The notes below the pieces were generated by a model that saw only the letters and a list, made by a program, of their open reading frames with translations, made no database searches and was not told the DNA's origin. 64,000 nt of DNA from Pantoea deleyi (lineage in GTDB: Bacteria; Pseudomonadota; Gammaproteobacteria; Enterobacterales; Enterobacteriaceae): positions 248,001-312,000 of the forward strand of contig NZ_CP071407.1 of NCBI RefSeq assembly GCF_022647325.1, written 5' to 3'. Shown here piece by piece: positions 1-9,082 of this stretch. The position numbers were made by a program, and so were the translations under genes. Positions within the stretch are counted from its first letter, which is position 1. Each line of letters opens with the position of its first letter.

Positions 1-3
1 CCG

Positions 4-732
4 ATGACCACACTGTTTCACTCCGCCCCGGCCCTGCGCGACGAGCGGCTGCCGGGTGGCGCCCATACCTCACTGATTCTGCGCAAAGGGCAGATTCTGC
101 GCCTGACCGATATCAACGGCGGCGCTAACGTCAGCATGATGATGCTCAATCCCCACGAAAAAAGTGAGCGCCTGAACCTGCCGGACACCCTGAAAGGGCA
201 GCACACCGCGCGGCTGACGCGCGGACACTGTTTCTACTCTGATATGGGCCGCGTGATGGCGGCGATCGTCGCCGATAGCTGCGGCTGGCACGATCCCTTT
301 GGCGGCGTACTCAACGCGGCTGAGACGCAGGAGAAGTATGGCACAGGGCGCTATCAGGAGCTGCGCAACGGCTTCTACCGCAACGGTGTGGATAATCTGC
401 TGGTTGAGATGGGCAAATGGGATCTGGGCCTGGCGGATCTGCTGATGGTGGTGAACTTCTTCAGCCGGGTCACGGTGGATAACGCAGGCCGGTTTACATT
501 CACCCCGGATAACAGCCGTGCGGGCGACTACGTGGAGCTTTACGCGCCGATGGATGTGCTGCTGATCCTCACCGCGCTGCCGCATCCGCAGGATCCGGTA
601 ACGGAATACAACCCGCGCCCGGTCCAGCTGAGCTGGTATCAGGCCGACGACAGTCAGGCCGTGACGGACGCCATGCTTACGCGCGATGAGAACCAGCGCG
701 CATTTCAGAACACCCGCTTTTTTGCCCTGTAA
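4..732 (+). CDS. DUF1989 protein, carboxyguanidine deiminase subunit (UAAP1 type)
   Basis: This 242-aa protein belongs to the DUF1989 family, historically called urea carboxylase-associated protein 1. Family knowledge: pairs of DUF1989 proteins encoded next to guanidine carboxylase form carboxyguanidine deiminase (CgdAB), which converts carboxyguanidine to allophanate. The visible family signature is a His/Cys-rich core, [10 protein letters not shown] followed by [12 protein letters not shown], which probably holds the metal. It is soluble, with no signal peptide. The ATG at 4 is the first in the window, so any upstream operon genes (often an ABC transporter) are out of view. Only 10 bp separate it from the second DUF1989 gene. 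The guanidine assignment rests on the riboswitch and carboxylase downstream; a urea-only role is the alternative. Confidence 0.85.
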   Translation: MTTLFHSAPALRDERLPGGAHTSLILRKGQILRLTDINGGANVSMMMLNPHEKSERLNLPDTLKGQHTARLTRGHCFYSDMGRVMAAIVADSCGWHDPFGGVLNAAETQEKYGTGRYQELRNGFYRNGVDNLLVEMGKWDLGLADLLMVVNFFSRVTVDNAGRFTFTPDNSRAGDYVELYAPMDVLLILTALPHPQDPVTEYNPRPVQLSWYQADDSQAVTDAMLTRDENQRAFQNTRFFAL

Positions 733-742
733 GGAGGCTGCC

Positions 743-1378
743 ATGACCCTCATTCACTCTGAACGTTCTCCCGAAGAGGCGTGCTATCGCCATCAGATCC
801 CGGCGGGCGAGCCGTGGCTGTTTGAAGTCAGAAAGGGCCAGACGCTGCGCCTGCTCGACCTCGAAGGCAATCAGGCGATCGATACCCTGTTTTATAACGC
901 CGATAACCCAAGGGAGCGATACGATCCGCAGCGTACGCTGCGCCGTCAGGGCAATGTCTATCTGACCACCGGCAGCGTGCTCTTTTCAAACCTGGGAAAT
1001 CCGCTGCTGACTATCGTCGCCGACACCTGCGGTCGTCACGACACCCTGGGCGGCGCCTGCTCGCAGGAGAGCAACACGGTGCGCTACGCCCAGGATAAAC
1101 GTTACATGCACAGCTGCCGCGATAACTTTCTCTGCGCCTGTCTGCACGATGGTCGCCTGCACAAGCGCGATATCGGCGCCAACATCAATTTCTTCATGAA
1201 TGTGCCGGTCACGCCCGAAGGGGGACTGACCTTTGCCGATGGCCTGTCCGCGCCCGGCAAATATGTGGAGCTGGTGGCGGAGTGCAACGTGATGGTGCTG
1301 ATCTCCAACTGTCCGCAGCTGAATAACCCCTGTAACGGCTGGAACCCGACGCCCGCCGAAGTGCTGGTCTGGAACTGA
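743..1378 (+). CDS. DUF1989 protein, carboxyguanidine deiminase subunit (UAAP2 type)
   Basis: This is the second DUF1989 protein, 211 aa, and presumed heteromeric partner of the one upstream. The start at 743 follows a very strong ribosome binding site (AAGGAGG at 731-737) that begins right after the previous stop codon; a longer reading frame from 686 would overlap the upstream gene and has no such site. The conserved core [19 protein letters not shown] is visible, again a probable metal site. By family knowledge the pair hydrolyses carboxyguanidine to allophanate and ammonia. The gene is followed by a 117-bp leader containing the guanidine-II riboswitch, so the carboxylase downstream is regulated separately or additionally. 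Confidence 0.86.
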   Translation: MTLIHSERSPEEACYRHQIPAGEPWLFEVRKGQTLRLLDLEGNQAIDTLFYNADNPRERYDPQRTLRRQGNVYLTTGSVLFSNLGNPLLTIVADTCGRHDTLGGACSQESNTVRYAQDKRYMHSCRDNFLCACLHDGRLHKRDIGANINFFMNVPVTPEGGLTFADGLSAPGKYVELVAECNVMVLISNCPQLNNPCNGWNPTPAEVLVWN

Positions 1379-1430
1379 GAGGCACCATCCGCTGAAGATA
1401 CCGCCCGCGCGTTTCCTGCGCGCCGGTCAG

Positions 1431-1478
1431 CCCCGGGGACGACCCCAGGGAATATCGAATGTGGCGGGACGACCCGCC
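1431..1478 (+). promoter_or_regulatory. Guanidine-II (mini-ykkC) riboswitch
   Basis: Two short GC-rich hairpins each carry an ACGA tetraloop. Hairpin 1 has GGGG (1435-1438), ACGA, CCCC (1443-1446), extended after one mismatch by CCC (1431-1433) with GGG (1448-1450). Hairpin 2 has GGCGGG (1463-1468), ACGA (1469-1472), CCCGCC (1473-1478). A 12-nt linker separates them and a GAGAG ribosome binding site (1484-1488) follows, 8 nt before the carboxylase ATG at 1496. Two hairpins with ACGR loops just before a ribosome binding site are the defining architecture of the guanidine-II class, which controls translation. The associated gene family fits as well. Confidence 0.9.
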
Positions 1479-1495
1479 TCCCTGAGAGTTCGCTT

Positions 1496-4400
1496 ATGTT
1501 TGATACCTTACTGATTGCTAACCGCGGCGCGATCGCCTGCCGCATTCTGCGCACGCTGCGTACTATGCAGGTAAAAGGCGTGGCCGTTTACGCCGAGGCC
1601 GATCTGAGCAGCTTACACGTGCGTGAAGCGGACAGGGCGATCAGCCTTGGCGACGGACCCGCAACGGACACCTATCTGGTGAGCGAAAAAATCATCGCTG
1701 CCGCCCGGCAAAGCGGGGCGACGGCCATCCATCCCGGCTACGGATTTCTGTCAGAGAACGCCGCGTTTGCCGAAGCGTGCGAGGCGGCGGGGCTGGTTTT
1801 TGTCGGCCCCACGCCGTCGCAACTGCGAACCTTCGGCCTGAAACATACCGCCCGTGCGCTGGCGAAAGCCCAGGGAGTGCCGCTGCTGGAAGGCAGCGAA
1901 CTGCTGGCGGACATCGACGAGGCCTGTCGCGCAGCAGATGAGGTCGGCTATCCGGTCATGCTGAAAAGTACCGCGGGCGGCGGCGGCATCGGGATGCGCG
2001 TCTGTCGGGATGCCCAGGCGCTGGCCGAGGCGTTTGAAACGGTGCGCCGTCTGGGCCAGAACAACTTCAGCGACGCCGGGGTATTCCTGGAAAAATATAT
2101 TGAGCGCGCCCGCCATCTGGAAGTGCAGATCTTCGGTGACGGCACGGGGGAGGTGATCGCGCTGGGCGTGCGTGACTGCTCGGTGCAGCGGCGGAATCAG
2201 AAAGTCATCGAAGAGACCCCGGCGCCCAACCTGCCAGCCGGTATGGCGGAGGCGCTCTGCCAGGCCGCCATCGCGCTGGGAAAAGCAGTGAACTACCGCA
2301 GCGCCGGGACCGTCGAGTTTGTCTATGACAGCGCCGCGCAGCAGTTCTATTTTCTGGAGGTCAACACCCGGCTGCAGGTTGAACATGGCGTCACAGAGCA
2401 GGTGTGGGGCGTGGATCTGGTGCAGTGGATGATTGCGCTGGCCGCAGGCGATCTCCCTCCGCTCCGCACGCTGGCCACCACGCTAACGCCGCAGGGCCAT
2501 GCGGTGCAGGCGCGCCTCTATGCGGAAGATCCGGGGCGGCAGTTCCAGCCGTCGCCGGGGCTGCTGACCGACGTTTTCTTCCCGGAGAGCGGGGATAAGA
2601 CGCTGCGTATCGACCGCTGGGTGGAAGCGGGGTGTGAGGTGCCGCCCTTCTTTGACCCGATGCTGGCAAAAGCGATCGCCTGGCGGCCCTCCCGCGACGA
2701 GGCCATTGCCACTCTGACGCAGGCGCTGGCGGAAACCCGTCTCTATGGCGTGGAAACCAACCGCCGCTATCTGCAGCAGATTCTGGCTTTCGAACCCTTT
2801 ACCTCCGGCGAGCCCTGGACGCGCTGTCTGGAGCAGCTCCGCTATCAGGCGGCAACCTTTGAGGTCATCAGTGCGGGCACGCAGACCAGCGTTCAGGACT
2901 ATCCGGGCCGTCTGGGTTACTGGGCGGTCGGCGTGCCGCCGTCAGGCCCGATGGACGATCGCGCCCTGCGGTCGGGCAACCGCCTGCTGGGCAATGGTGA
3001 AGGGGATGCGGCGCTGGAAATCACCCTTAACGGGCCTGCCCTGAAATTTAACACAGCGGTCGAGGCGGTAATCTGCGGTGCGCCGCTCAGCGTCACGCTG
3101 GACGGGATCGCACAGCCGATGGACACCGTTTTCACCATTCCGGCCGGGGCGACCCTGAAGCTGGGCGCGATCACCGGCGCGGGCGTGCGAAGCTACCTCT
3201 GCCTGAGCGGCGGTATTCAGGTGCCGGACTATCTGGGCAGCAAAAGTACCTTCACGCTCGGTCAGTTTGGCGGGCACGCCGGACGGGCGCTGCGCAGTGG
3301 TGACGTACTGCATCTGGCCCCCCGCGCCACGCGCGCGACCGGGGCAGAACTGCCTTCTGCGCTGCGCACCCGTCCCGGCGCACTGCGGACGCTGCGCGTG
3401 ATCTATGGCCCGCACGGTGCGCCGGAGTTCTTTGCGCCAGACTATATCGAGACCTTCTTCGCCACGGAATGGGAGGTTCACTTCAACTCCAGCCGCACCG
3501 GCATACGTCTGATTGGCCCCAAGCCGATCTGGACCCGCGACAGCGGCGGGGAGGCTGGCCTGCACCCCTCGAACATTCATGACAACCCCTACGCCATCGG
3601 CGCGGTCGATTTCACCGGTGACATGCCGGTGATCCTGGGCCCGGACGGGCCGAGCCTCGGCGGGTTTGTCTGTCCGGTGACGGTCATTGAGGCGGACCTG
3701 TGGCAGATGGGCCAGCTCAAAGCGGGAGATAAAGTGCAGTTTGTGGCGGTGGCGATTCCCGTCGCCCGGCAGCTGGCCATAGCCCGTCACCAGGAGCTGG
3801 CCACGCTACAGCCGCAGGAAACGCACTGGCAGCCCGCGCCGCTGACCTCGCCTGTGGTGATGAGCTGTGGCGAGGCAGATAAGCGTCTGGTCGCCCGTCT
3901 CTCCGGCGACACCCATCTGCTGCTGGAGGCGGGCGAGCCAGAGCTGGATCTGGTGCTGCGTTTCCGTATTCATGCGCTGATGCAGGGGCTGGAGGCGCAA
4001 GCCCGCGACGGCATTATTGATATCACCCCCGGCATCCGCTCACTGCAGATCCACTTCCGGCCGGAAACCCTGACGCCGGAGAGGCTGCTGACCTGGGTGC
4101 GCGGGGAGTGGGAGAAAGTCTGCCTGAGTGACGATCTTCAGGTGCCCTCGCGCGTCGTGCATCTGCCGCTCTCCTGGGACGATCCGGCCTGTCAGCAGGC
4201 TGTAGAGAAATATATGACCACCGTACGCCGGGACGCGCCCTGGTGTCCGGACAATCTGGAGTTTATCCGCCGCATCAACGACCTGCCGGATAAACAGGCG
4301 GTCTGGAATACCGTTTTTGATGCCAGCTACCTGGTGATGGGGCTGGGCGATGTCTATCTGGGCGCGCCCGTTGCCACGCCGCTGGACCCCCGTCATCGGC

Positions 4401-5101
4401 TGGTCACCACCAAATATAATCCGGCCCGCACCTGGACGGCGGAGAACTCGGTGGGCATCGGCGGCGCCTATCTGTGCGTGTATGGCATGGAGGGACCGGG
4501 CGGCTATCAGTTTGTCGGGCGCACACTGCAGATGTGGAATCGCTATCATCAGGTCGCTGACTTCAGTGGTCAGCCCTGGCTGCTGCGCTTTTTCGACCAG
4601 ATCCGCTTTTATCCGGTTTCGGCCAGCGAACTGCTGCAGATCCGCCGCGATTTTCCGCTTGGCCGCTTTCCGCTGCAGATCGAACACTGCACGCTGCGGC
4701 TGGCGCAATACCAGGCTTTTCTCGCCCGCGAAGCGGCGAGTATCGACGCCTTCCGCCAGCATCAGCAGAGCGCGTTTAACGCGGAGCGCGACCGCTGGAT
4801 CGCCAGCGGACAGGCCCATTTCGACAGTCTGGAAGCGATAGCCGAAGAGGGCGGCGAGATGCCGCTGCAGCCGGGCGAGCAGGGGATCGAAAGCCCGATT
4901 TCCGGCAATCTGTGGCAGGTGCAGGCTACTGCAGGCAGCCGGGTGCGGGCGGGAGACGTCTTGGTCGTGCTGGAGTCGATGAAGATGGAGATCCCGTTAA
5001 TCGCGCCCTGTGATGGCATCGTCCAGCAGGTAAGCGTGCAGCCGGGCGGCGCAGTGCGTGCAGGGCAACGGGTGGCGGTGATCGTGGAGGATAATGCGTA
5101 A
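1496..5101 (+). CDS. Biotin-dependent guanidine carboxylase (urea carboxylase family)
   Basis: This 1201-aa multidomain enzyme has a biotin carboxylase domain at about 1-450, with HPGYGFLSEN at 79-88 and the ATP-grasp glycine loop GGGGIGM at 161-167. A KipI/KipA-like carboxyltransferase region covers about 455-1010. The C-terminal biotinyl domain carries VLESMKMEI, with the biotinylated lysine at residue 1163. It carboxylates guanidine (or urea) using ATP and bicarbonate. Enzymes of this family linked to DUF1989 pairs and guanidine riboswitches prefer guanidine, so guanidine carboxylase is the better name here. The allophanate hydrolase that usually completes the pathway is not downstream: the next gene is a convergent LysR gene. 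The start is fixed by the riboswitch and GAGAG site. Confidence 0.93.
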   Translation: MFDTLLIANRGAIACRILRTLRTMQVKGVAVYAEADLSSLHVREADRAISLGDGPATDTYLVSEKIIAAARQSGATAIHPGYGFLSENAAFAEACEAAGLVFVGPTPSQLRTFGLKHTARALAKAQGVPLLEGSELLADIDEACRAADEVGYPVMLKSTAGGGGIGMRVCRDAQALAEAFETVRRLGQNNFSDAGVFLEKYIERARHLEVQIFGDGTGEVIALGVRDCSVQRRNQKVIEETPAPNLPAGMAEALCQAAIALGKAVNYRSAGTVEFVYDSAAQQFYFLEVNTRLQVEHGVTEQVWGVDLVQWMIALAAGDLPPLRTLATTLTPQGHAVQARLYAEDPGRQFQPSPGLLTDVFFPESGDKTLRIDRWVEAGCEVPPFFDPMLAKAIAWRPSRDEAIATLTQALAETRLYGVETNRRYLQQILAFEPFTSGEPWTRCLEQLRYQAATFEVISAGTQTSVQDYPGRLGYWAVGVPPSGPMDDRALRSGNRLLGNGEGDAALEITLNGPALKFNTAVEAVICGAPLSVTLDGIAQPMDTVFTIPAGATLKLGAITGAGVRSYLCLSGGIQVPDYLGSKSTFTLGQFGGHAGRALRSGDVLHLAPRATRATGAELPSALRTRPGALRTLRVIYGPHGAPEFFAPDYIETFFATEWEVHFNSSRTGIRLIGPKPIWTRDSGGEAGLHPSNIHDNPYAIGAVDFTGDMPVILGPDGPSLGGFVCPVTVIEADLWQMGQLKAGDKVQFVAVAIPVARQLAIARHQELATLQPQETHWQPAPLTSPVVMSCGEADKRLVARLSGDTHLLLEAGEPELDLVLRFRIHALMQGLEAQARDGIIDITPGIRSLQIHFRPETLTPERLLTWVRGEWEKVCLSDDLQVPSRVVHLPLSWDDPACQQAVEKYMTTVRRDAPWCPDNLEFIRRINDLPDKQAVWNTVFDASYLVMGLGDVYLGAPVATPLDPRHRLVTTKYNPARTWTAENSVGIGGAYLCVYGMEGPGGYQFVGRTLQMWNRYHQVADFSGQPWLLRFFDQIRFYPVSASELLQIRRDFPLGRFPLQIEHCTLRLAQYQAFLAREAASIDAFRQHQQSAFNAERDRWIASGQAHFDSLEAIAEEGGEMPLQPGEQGIESPISGNLWQVQATAGSRVRAGDVLVVLESMKMEIPLIAPCDGIVQQVSVQPGGAVRAGQRVAVIVEDNA

Positions 5102-5104
5102 CGC

Positions 5105-5156
5105 AGCGTGACAGTGTCACGCTATCGCTCTGAACCCGCCGGAAACACGCGGCGGG
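5105..5156. terminator. Paired hairpins between convergent genes
   Basis: A perfect 9-bp inverted repeat, AGCGTGACA/TGTCACGCT (5105-5123), is followed by a 7-bp stem CCCGCCG/CGGCGGG (5135-5156). They lie between the end of the carboxylase and the end of the convergent LysR gene. There is no clear U-tract, so this is a terminator-like or RNA-stabilising structure rather than a textbook intrinsic terminator. Confidence 0.45.
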
Positions 5157-5165
5157 CGCAGGGTA

Positions 5166-6077
5166 TTACGATGACGATTTACCGGCCAGGCCGCCAAGCC
5201 AGGCGATCATCGCCGCACTGCCCGGCAGCGCCCGCGTGCGGGGCGGCCAGGCGAGATAATAGGGTTTGCTGAGCGGCAGGCTGAAATCGTCTGCCACCAC
5301 CAGTTCGCCGCGCGCCAGTTGCGGCGCAATCAGGCGTCGCTGTCCAAGCAGCAGCCCGGCACCCGCGACAGCCGCGTCGATTGCCAGCGAGGTAAGATTA
5401 AAGGTGTAGCCCGGCTGCGGCAGCGGCTCGTCCATGCCTCTGGCCTGAAACCAGCTGCGCCAGTCCGGCAGGAAACGCCCCTCATCTCCCCAGTCCAGAT
5501 GGATCAGCGGCGCACGGCTGAAGATCGCCTTTGCCGCAAAGCGCTGCAGCAGCGCGGGGCTGGCGACCGGCAGCACCTCATCATGAAACAGCCACTGTTT
5601 TTCGAGCTGCGGGTAACGATCCTCGCCAAAACAGAGGACAAAATCCGCCGGCATCGCCTGAAAATCGACCTGCGCATGCGTGCCGTGCAGCGCCAGATCG
5701 ACATCCGGACACTGTTCGCGCCAGCTCGCCAGCCGGGGCATGATCCAGTTTGACGCCAGAGCAGGCAGGGCATAGATCGTCAGTTTTGGCGCACGAACCG
5801 CATCACGAATGTTCTGCTGACCGAGATGCAGAATATCAAAGGCTTCGGTGACGTAGCGCAGATACTCTTTGCCGGTTTCGGTCAGCACCACGCCACTCTG
5901 CGTACGCAGAAACAGAGCGCTGCCGAGCTGCTCTTCCAGCTGGCGGATCTGCTGGCTGACGGCCGCTGGCGTCAGCGCCAGCTGGGCGGCCGCTTTCGCC
6001 AGGCTGCCCAGCTCGGCAGCCACTTTGAAGGCGTGTATCACGCTGATTTTTGGCAACCTGGTGATTCTGGCCGGCAT
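5166..6077 (-). CDS. LysR-family regulator (GcvA-like)
   Basis: This is a 303-aa LysR-type transcription factor. The N-terminal winged helix-turn-helix spans about residues 10-70 (GSLAKAAAQLALTPAAVSQQ is the recognition region), followed by a periplasmic-binding-like effector domain. The length and pattern fit the GcvA-like branch. It is transcribed divergently from the 2-oxoglutarate dioxygenase gene with 99 bp between the starts, the usual arrangement of a LysR regulator with its target. It converges on the guanidine carboxylase gene. The effector is unknown; an amino acid or a guanidino compound is an inference from the neighbours only. Confidence 0.9.
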   Translation of the reverse strand: MPARITRLPKISVIHAFKVAAELGSLAKAAAQLALTPAAVSQQIRQLEEQLGSALFLRTQSGVVLTETGKEYLRYVTEAFDILHLGQQNIRDAVRAPKLTIYALPALASNWIMPRLASWREQCPDVDLALHGTHAQVDFQAMPADFVLCFGEDRYPQLEKQWLFHDEVLPVASPALLQRFAAKAIFSRAPLIHLDWGDEGRFLPDWRSWFQARGMDEPLPQPGYTFNLTSLAIDAAVAGAGLLLGQRRLIAPQLARGELVVADDFSLPLSKPYYLAWPPRTRALPGSAAMIAWLGGLAGKSSS

Positions 6078-6176
6078 TAACGCTTCCTTATGAGGGCATT
6101 AAATTTTTATCGTTACATAGCTTCTCGAACGAAAGATAGAGTAACACCACACCTGCTGATGATGAGAAATGATGCT

Positions 6177-6950
6177 ATGAGTGATGCCCTGGTTCGTCTC
6201 GATCTCCATCCGCTGGCCGATCATGGCTGGCGTCAACGCTGTCATGAAGCATTAAACCACACAGGCACGCTGGTTCTGCGTCAGTTTTTACAGCCGCAGG
6301 CGCTGGCGGCGATCGTTGAAGAGGGCAACGCGCAGCGCCCTCTGGCTTATCACACCCGCAGCAGACATAACGTGTATCTGATGAAGCCGGATGCGGCGTT
6401 CAGCGACACGCATCCGCGTAACCGGGAAGTGGTCAGCACCAAAGGCTGTATCACCGACGATGTGATTGCTGCCGGGTCGCCACTACGCCAGCTCTACAAT
6501 GATGCCTTATTCCAGCGCTTCCTGTGCGATGTGCTGGGTGAGGCGGCACTCTATCCCTACGCCGATCCGCTCTCCTCAATCAACCTGCACTACGCGTCTG
6601 ACGGCCAGGAACTGGGCTGGCACTTCGACAACTCCTCGTTTGCTATCACCCTGCTGGTGCAGAAGCCGCGGGCGGGCGGGGTGTTCCAGTATGTCAACGA
6701 TCTGCGCGACGCCGATGCGGGCGGGATGAACTTCTCAGGTGTCGAGGCGGTGCTGGATGCGCGGCAGCCGGTGAATTCGCTAACGATCGATGCCGGCGAT
6801 CTGGTGCTGTTTCGGGGCCGTAACGCCCTGCATCGCGTCACGCCGACAGAGGGCGAGGTGACGCGAATGCTGGCCGTGCTGGCTTACAACACGCAGCCCG
6901 GTATCGCGCTGTCGGAAACCGCGCGGATGACCTTCTACGGCCGACTCTGA
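6177..6950 (+). CDS. 2-oxoglutarate/Fe(II) dioxygenase, HalD/BesD-like fold
   Basis: This 257-aa cytoplasmic protein resembles the HalD/BesD group of non-heme iron enzymes that act on free amino acids. The facial triad is visible as H149-x-D151 (GWHFDNSS) and H219 (NALHRVTP), with R230 a likely 2-oxoglutarate ligand; the ending AYNTQPGIALSETAR..TFYGR is typical of the group. Halogenases of this family have Gly in place of the Asp, so the Asp here predicts a hydroxylase. Start 6177 is preferred (GAGAAA 8 nt upstream); in-frame ATGs at 6159 and 6162 are alternatives. It is divergent from a LysR gene beside the guanidine cluster. The substrate is unknown. Confidence 0.82.
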   Translation: MSDALVRLDLHPLADHGWRQRCHEALNHTGTLVLRQFLQPQALAAIVEEGNAQRPLAYHTRSRHNVYLMKPDAAFSDTHPRNREVVSTKGCITDDVIAAGSPLRQLYNDALFQRFLCDVLGEAALYPYADPLSSINLHYASDGQELGWHFDNSSFAITLLVQKPRAGGVFQYVNDLRDADAGGMNFSGVEAVLDARQPVNSLTIDAGDLVLFRGRNALHRVTPTEGEVTRMLAVLAYNTQPGIALSETARMTFYGRL

Positions 6951-6996
6951 ACCCTCCCTGGCCGATGCGCCGTTGACCGCGGTCAGCGCCAACGTG

Positions 6997-7923
6997 TTAC
7001 TCCCGTGGCGGTGCGCCGGGGATTGCGCGCCGGAGGAAATCGACAAAGGCCCGTACCCTGGCGGAGAGATGCCGGTTCTGCGGGTAGAGTATTGAGAACG
7101 GCCGCGAGCGCCCGCTATAGTTCTGCAGGACTTCGGTCAGGGCGTTTCTGTAGAGGGCAGATTCGGCGATGAAGTGATAAAACTGGAACAGCCCGCCTCC
7201 CGCCACCGCCCAGCTGACCGCACCCAGAACATCGTCAGAGACGCTGTAGGGACTTCTGACGTTAATATCGACAGGCTTCCCGTTTTCATCGCGGAATTCC
7301 CACGGCATCGGTTTGCCCGAGCTGGGCAGAATAAATCTGATGCAGTCATGCTGGTCCAGATCGTCGAGCGTGACGGGTCGGCCCCGGCGACGCAGATAAT
7401 CCGGCGAGGCAAAAATCCCCAGCGTCGCGTCCTCCAGTTTGTGCGCAATCAGGCTGGAATCCTTTGGTGTCCCCAGACGGATAGCGAGATCGAACCCTTC
7501 GTCCACGAAATCGATGACCCGGTTGGCAATACTGATATCGAGTTCGATCTGCGGATGCTCTGCCTGAAAGCGCGGGAGCAGGGGAAGGAGACGATGATGC
7601 GCGTAAGGCGTGCCGACGCTGACCCGCAGTCGCCCGCTGGGGATCTTCTGCGTGCCGGTAATGACCCGTTCGGCTTCTGCAATCTGTTCCAGCGCCTGCT
7701 GACACTGCCTGTAGTAGATCTCACCTTCGTTTGTCAGCCTGATGTTTCTTGTCGTTCTGGCAAAAAGCCGCACGCCTAACCGGGCTTCGAGACGGCTGAT
7801 CGATCGACTGACCGACGCGGGCGTCAGGCCCAGCAGCTCTGCGGCAGCGGTAAAACTGTGCAGCTCGGCCGCTCTGCAGAAGAGCTCGATACTGCCCAGC
7901 TGAACGGGATCGAAGCTTCTCAT
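6997..7923 (-). CDS. LysR-family regulator (DmlR/YafC-like)
   Basis: This is a 308-aa LysR regulator. The DNA-binding domain lies at about residues 7-65 (SFTAAAELLGLTPASVSRSIS), followed by a substrate-binding domain of the CrgA/DmlR branch (GRLRVSVGTPYAHHRLLPLLPRF is split across the hinge). Start 7923 is chosen because AGGTGA lies 4 nt upstream; a longer frame to 7962 lacks a ribosome binding site. It is divergent from the exported DJ-1/PfpI gene (8053) with about 130 bp between them, so that gene and perhaps the MDR oxidoreductase after it are candidate targets. The effector cannot be read from the sequence. Confidence 0.9.
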   Translation of the reverse strand: MRSFDPVQLGSIELFCRAAELHSFTAAAELLGLTPASVSRSISRLEARLGVRLFARTTRNIRLTNEGEIYYRQCQQALEQIAEAERVITGTQKIPSGRLRVSVGTPYAHHRLLPLLPRFQAEHPQIELDISIANRVIDFVDEGFDLAIRLGTPKDSSLIAHKLEDATLGIFASPDYLRRRGRPVTLDDLDQHDCIRFILPSSGKPMPWEFRDENGKPVDINVRSPYSVSDDVLGAVSWAVAGGGLFQFYHFIAESALYRNALTEVLQNYSGRSRPFSILYPQNRHLSARVRAFVDFLRRAIPGAPPRE

Positions 7924-8052
7924 TTGTTCACCTGTGTAACAAGTCAATTGCCTGAAGGGCACTTTATCATCTTTAACCGATTCAATAGAGTGACTCCAAC
8001 GGTGACCCTCACCGGATCACCCCACATCGCAGACCCGTAATGAAAGGTTAAA

Positions 8053-8889
8053 ATGAAAAAGATTTTCAGAACGCTGGCGCTTATGCTGCTGGTGACCAGT
8101 GCAACCGCCTTTGCGGCCAGCAAGGGCGAAGTACTGGTTTTGCTCTCAGGTAAAACAGAATTACCGCTGCAGAATAATAAGACGTTCCCCTCCGGCTATT
8201 ATCTGAATGAATTTGGCGTGCCTGCCGATGCGCTGATCCGGGCAGGCTATCATTTAACGGTCGTCACCCCGGAGGGCACTCAGCCGCGTGCCGATCAGCG
8301 TTCACGCGATGCGCTGTACTTTGGCGGCGATGTAAACGAGATGCACCGGATCGAGGGCGTGGTCAGTGCGCTAACGCAGGCCGATCAGGTGAAATCGCTG
8401 AAAACTGTTCTGGCTGCCGGACTGGATAACTATGACGCGCTCTTTATTCCTGGCGGTCATGCACCGCTGATTGACCTGTCGAATAATCCGGAGGTCGGCA
8501 GACTGCTTCGTGATTTCCATCGTAAAGGGAAGCCGACCGCAGCCATCTGTCACGGCCCGATCACTCTCCTTGCCGCTCAGGATGATCCGCAGGGCTATGA
8601 GCAGGGGGTAGTGGCAGACAGAGACGTCAGCGCAGATCACTGGATCTACCGCGGCTATAAGATGACCATCTTTGCCGACGAGGAAGAGAAAATTTTCGAG
8701 GCCTCTTTAAAAGGCGAAAAGCTTCGCTATTACCCGGCCAGAGCGATGAAGCAGGCGGGCGGAAACATGAACTTTGCTGCCGCCTGGCAGCCGCATGTGG
8801 TGGTGGATCGTGAACTGATCACCGGGCAGAACCCGTTCTCAGACCATCTGCTCGCCTCGGCATTGCTGAAGGCGCTTGCAGCACAATAA
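8053..8889 (+). CDS. Exported DJ-1/PfpI-family protein
   Basis: This 278-aa protein begins with a Sec signal peptide (MKKIFRTLALMLLVTSATAFA, cleavage near residue 21-22), so it should act in the periplasm. The mature part has the DJ-1/PfpI (class I glutamine amidotransferase-like) fold: the FIPGGHAP strand and the nucleophile elbow AAICHGP with Cys166. Relatives include Hsp31-like chaperones, glyoxalase-III-type enzymes and deglycases, and the exact activity cannot be chosen from sequence. Most family members are cytoplasmic, so export is the unusual point. It lies divergent from a LysR gene and upstream of an NADPH-quinone-oxidoreductase-like gene, suggesting a role in reactive carbonyl or oxidant stress. 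Confidence 0.85.
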   Translation: MKKIFRTLALMLLVTSATAFAASKGEVLVLLSGKTELPLQNNKTFPSGYYLNEFGVPADALIRAGYHLTVVTPEGTQPRADQRSRDALYFGGDVNEMHRIEGVVSALTQADQVKSLKTVLAAGLDNYDALFIPGGHAPLIDLSNNPEVGRLLRDFHRKGKPTAAICHGPITLLAAQDDPQGYEQGVVADRDVSADHWIYRGYKMTIFADEEEKIFEASLKGEKLRYYPARAMKQAGGNMNFAAAWQPHVVVDRELITGQNPFSDHLLASALLKALAAQ

Positions 8890-9082
8890 ACGGATTTTCC
8901 GGTTGTCTCCGCACGGTAACCGGGATGGGCTATAAACAGTATCAGAGACCGCCGGCGGTAACGCGAAGAGGCGTTGCCGCCGGAATGGTCAGCAGGGCGG
9001 CTCTGTCCTCTGTCACCGGGAGCCTGGCCGCCTGCTTACCAAAACCTCTCTCTTTCTCGGAACAGAATCAAAGGAAACATAA

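Noticed and set aside
686..742. Upstream extension of the second DUF1989 gene to an ATG at 686
   Set aside because: It would overlap the previous gene, and the strong AAGGAGG site points to ATG 743.
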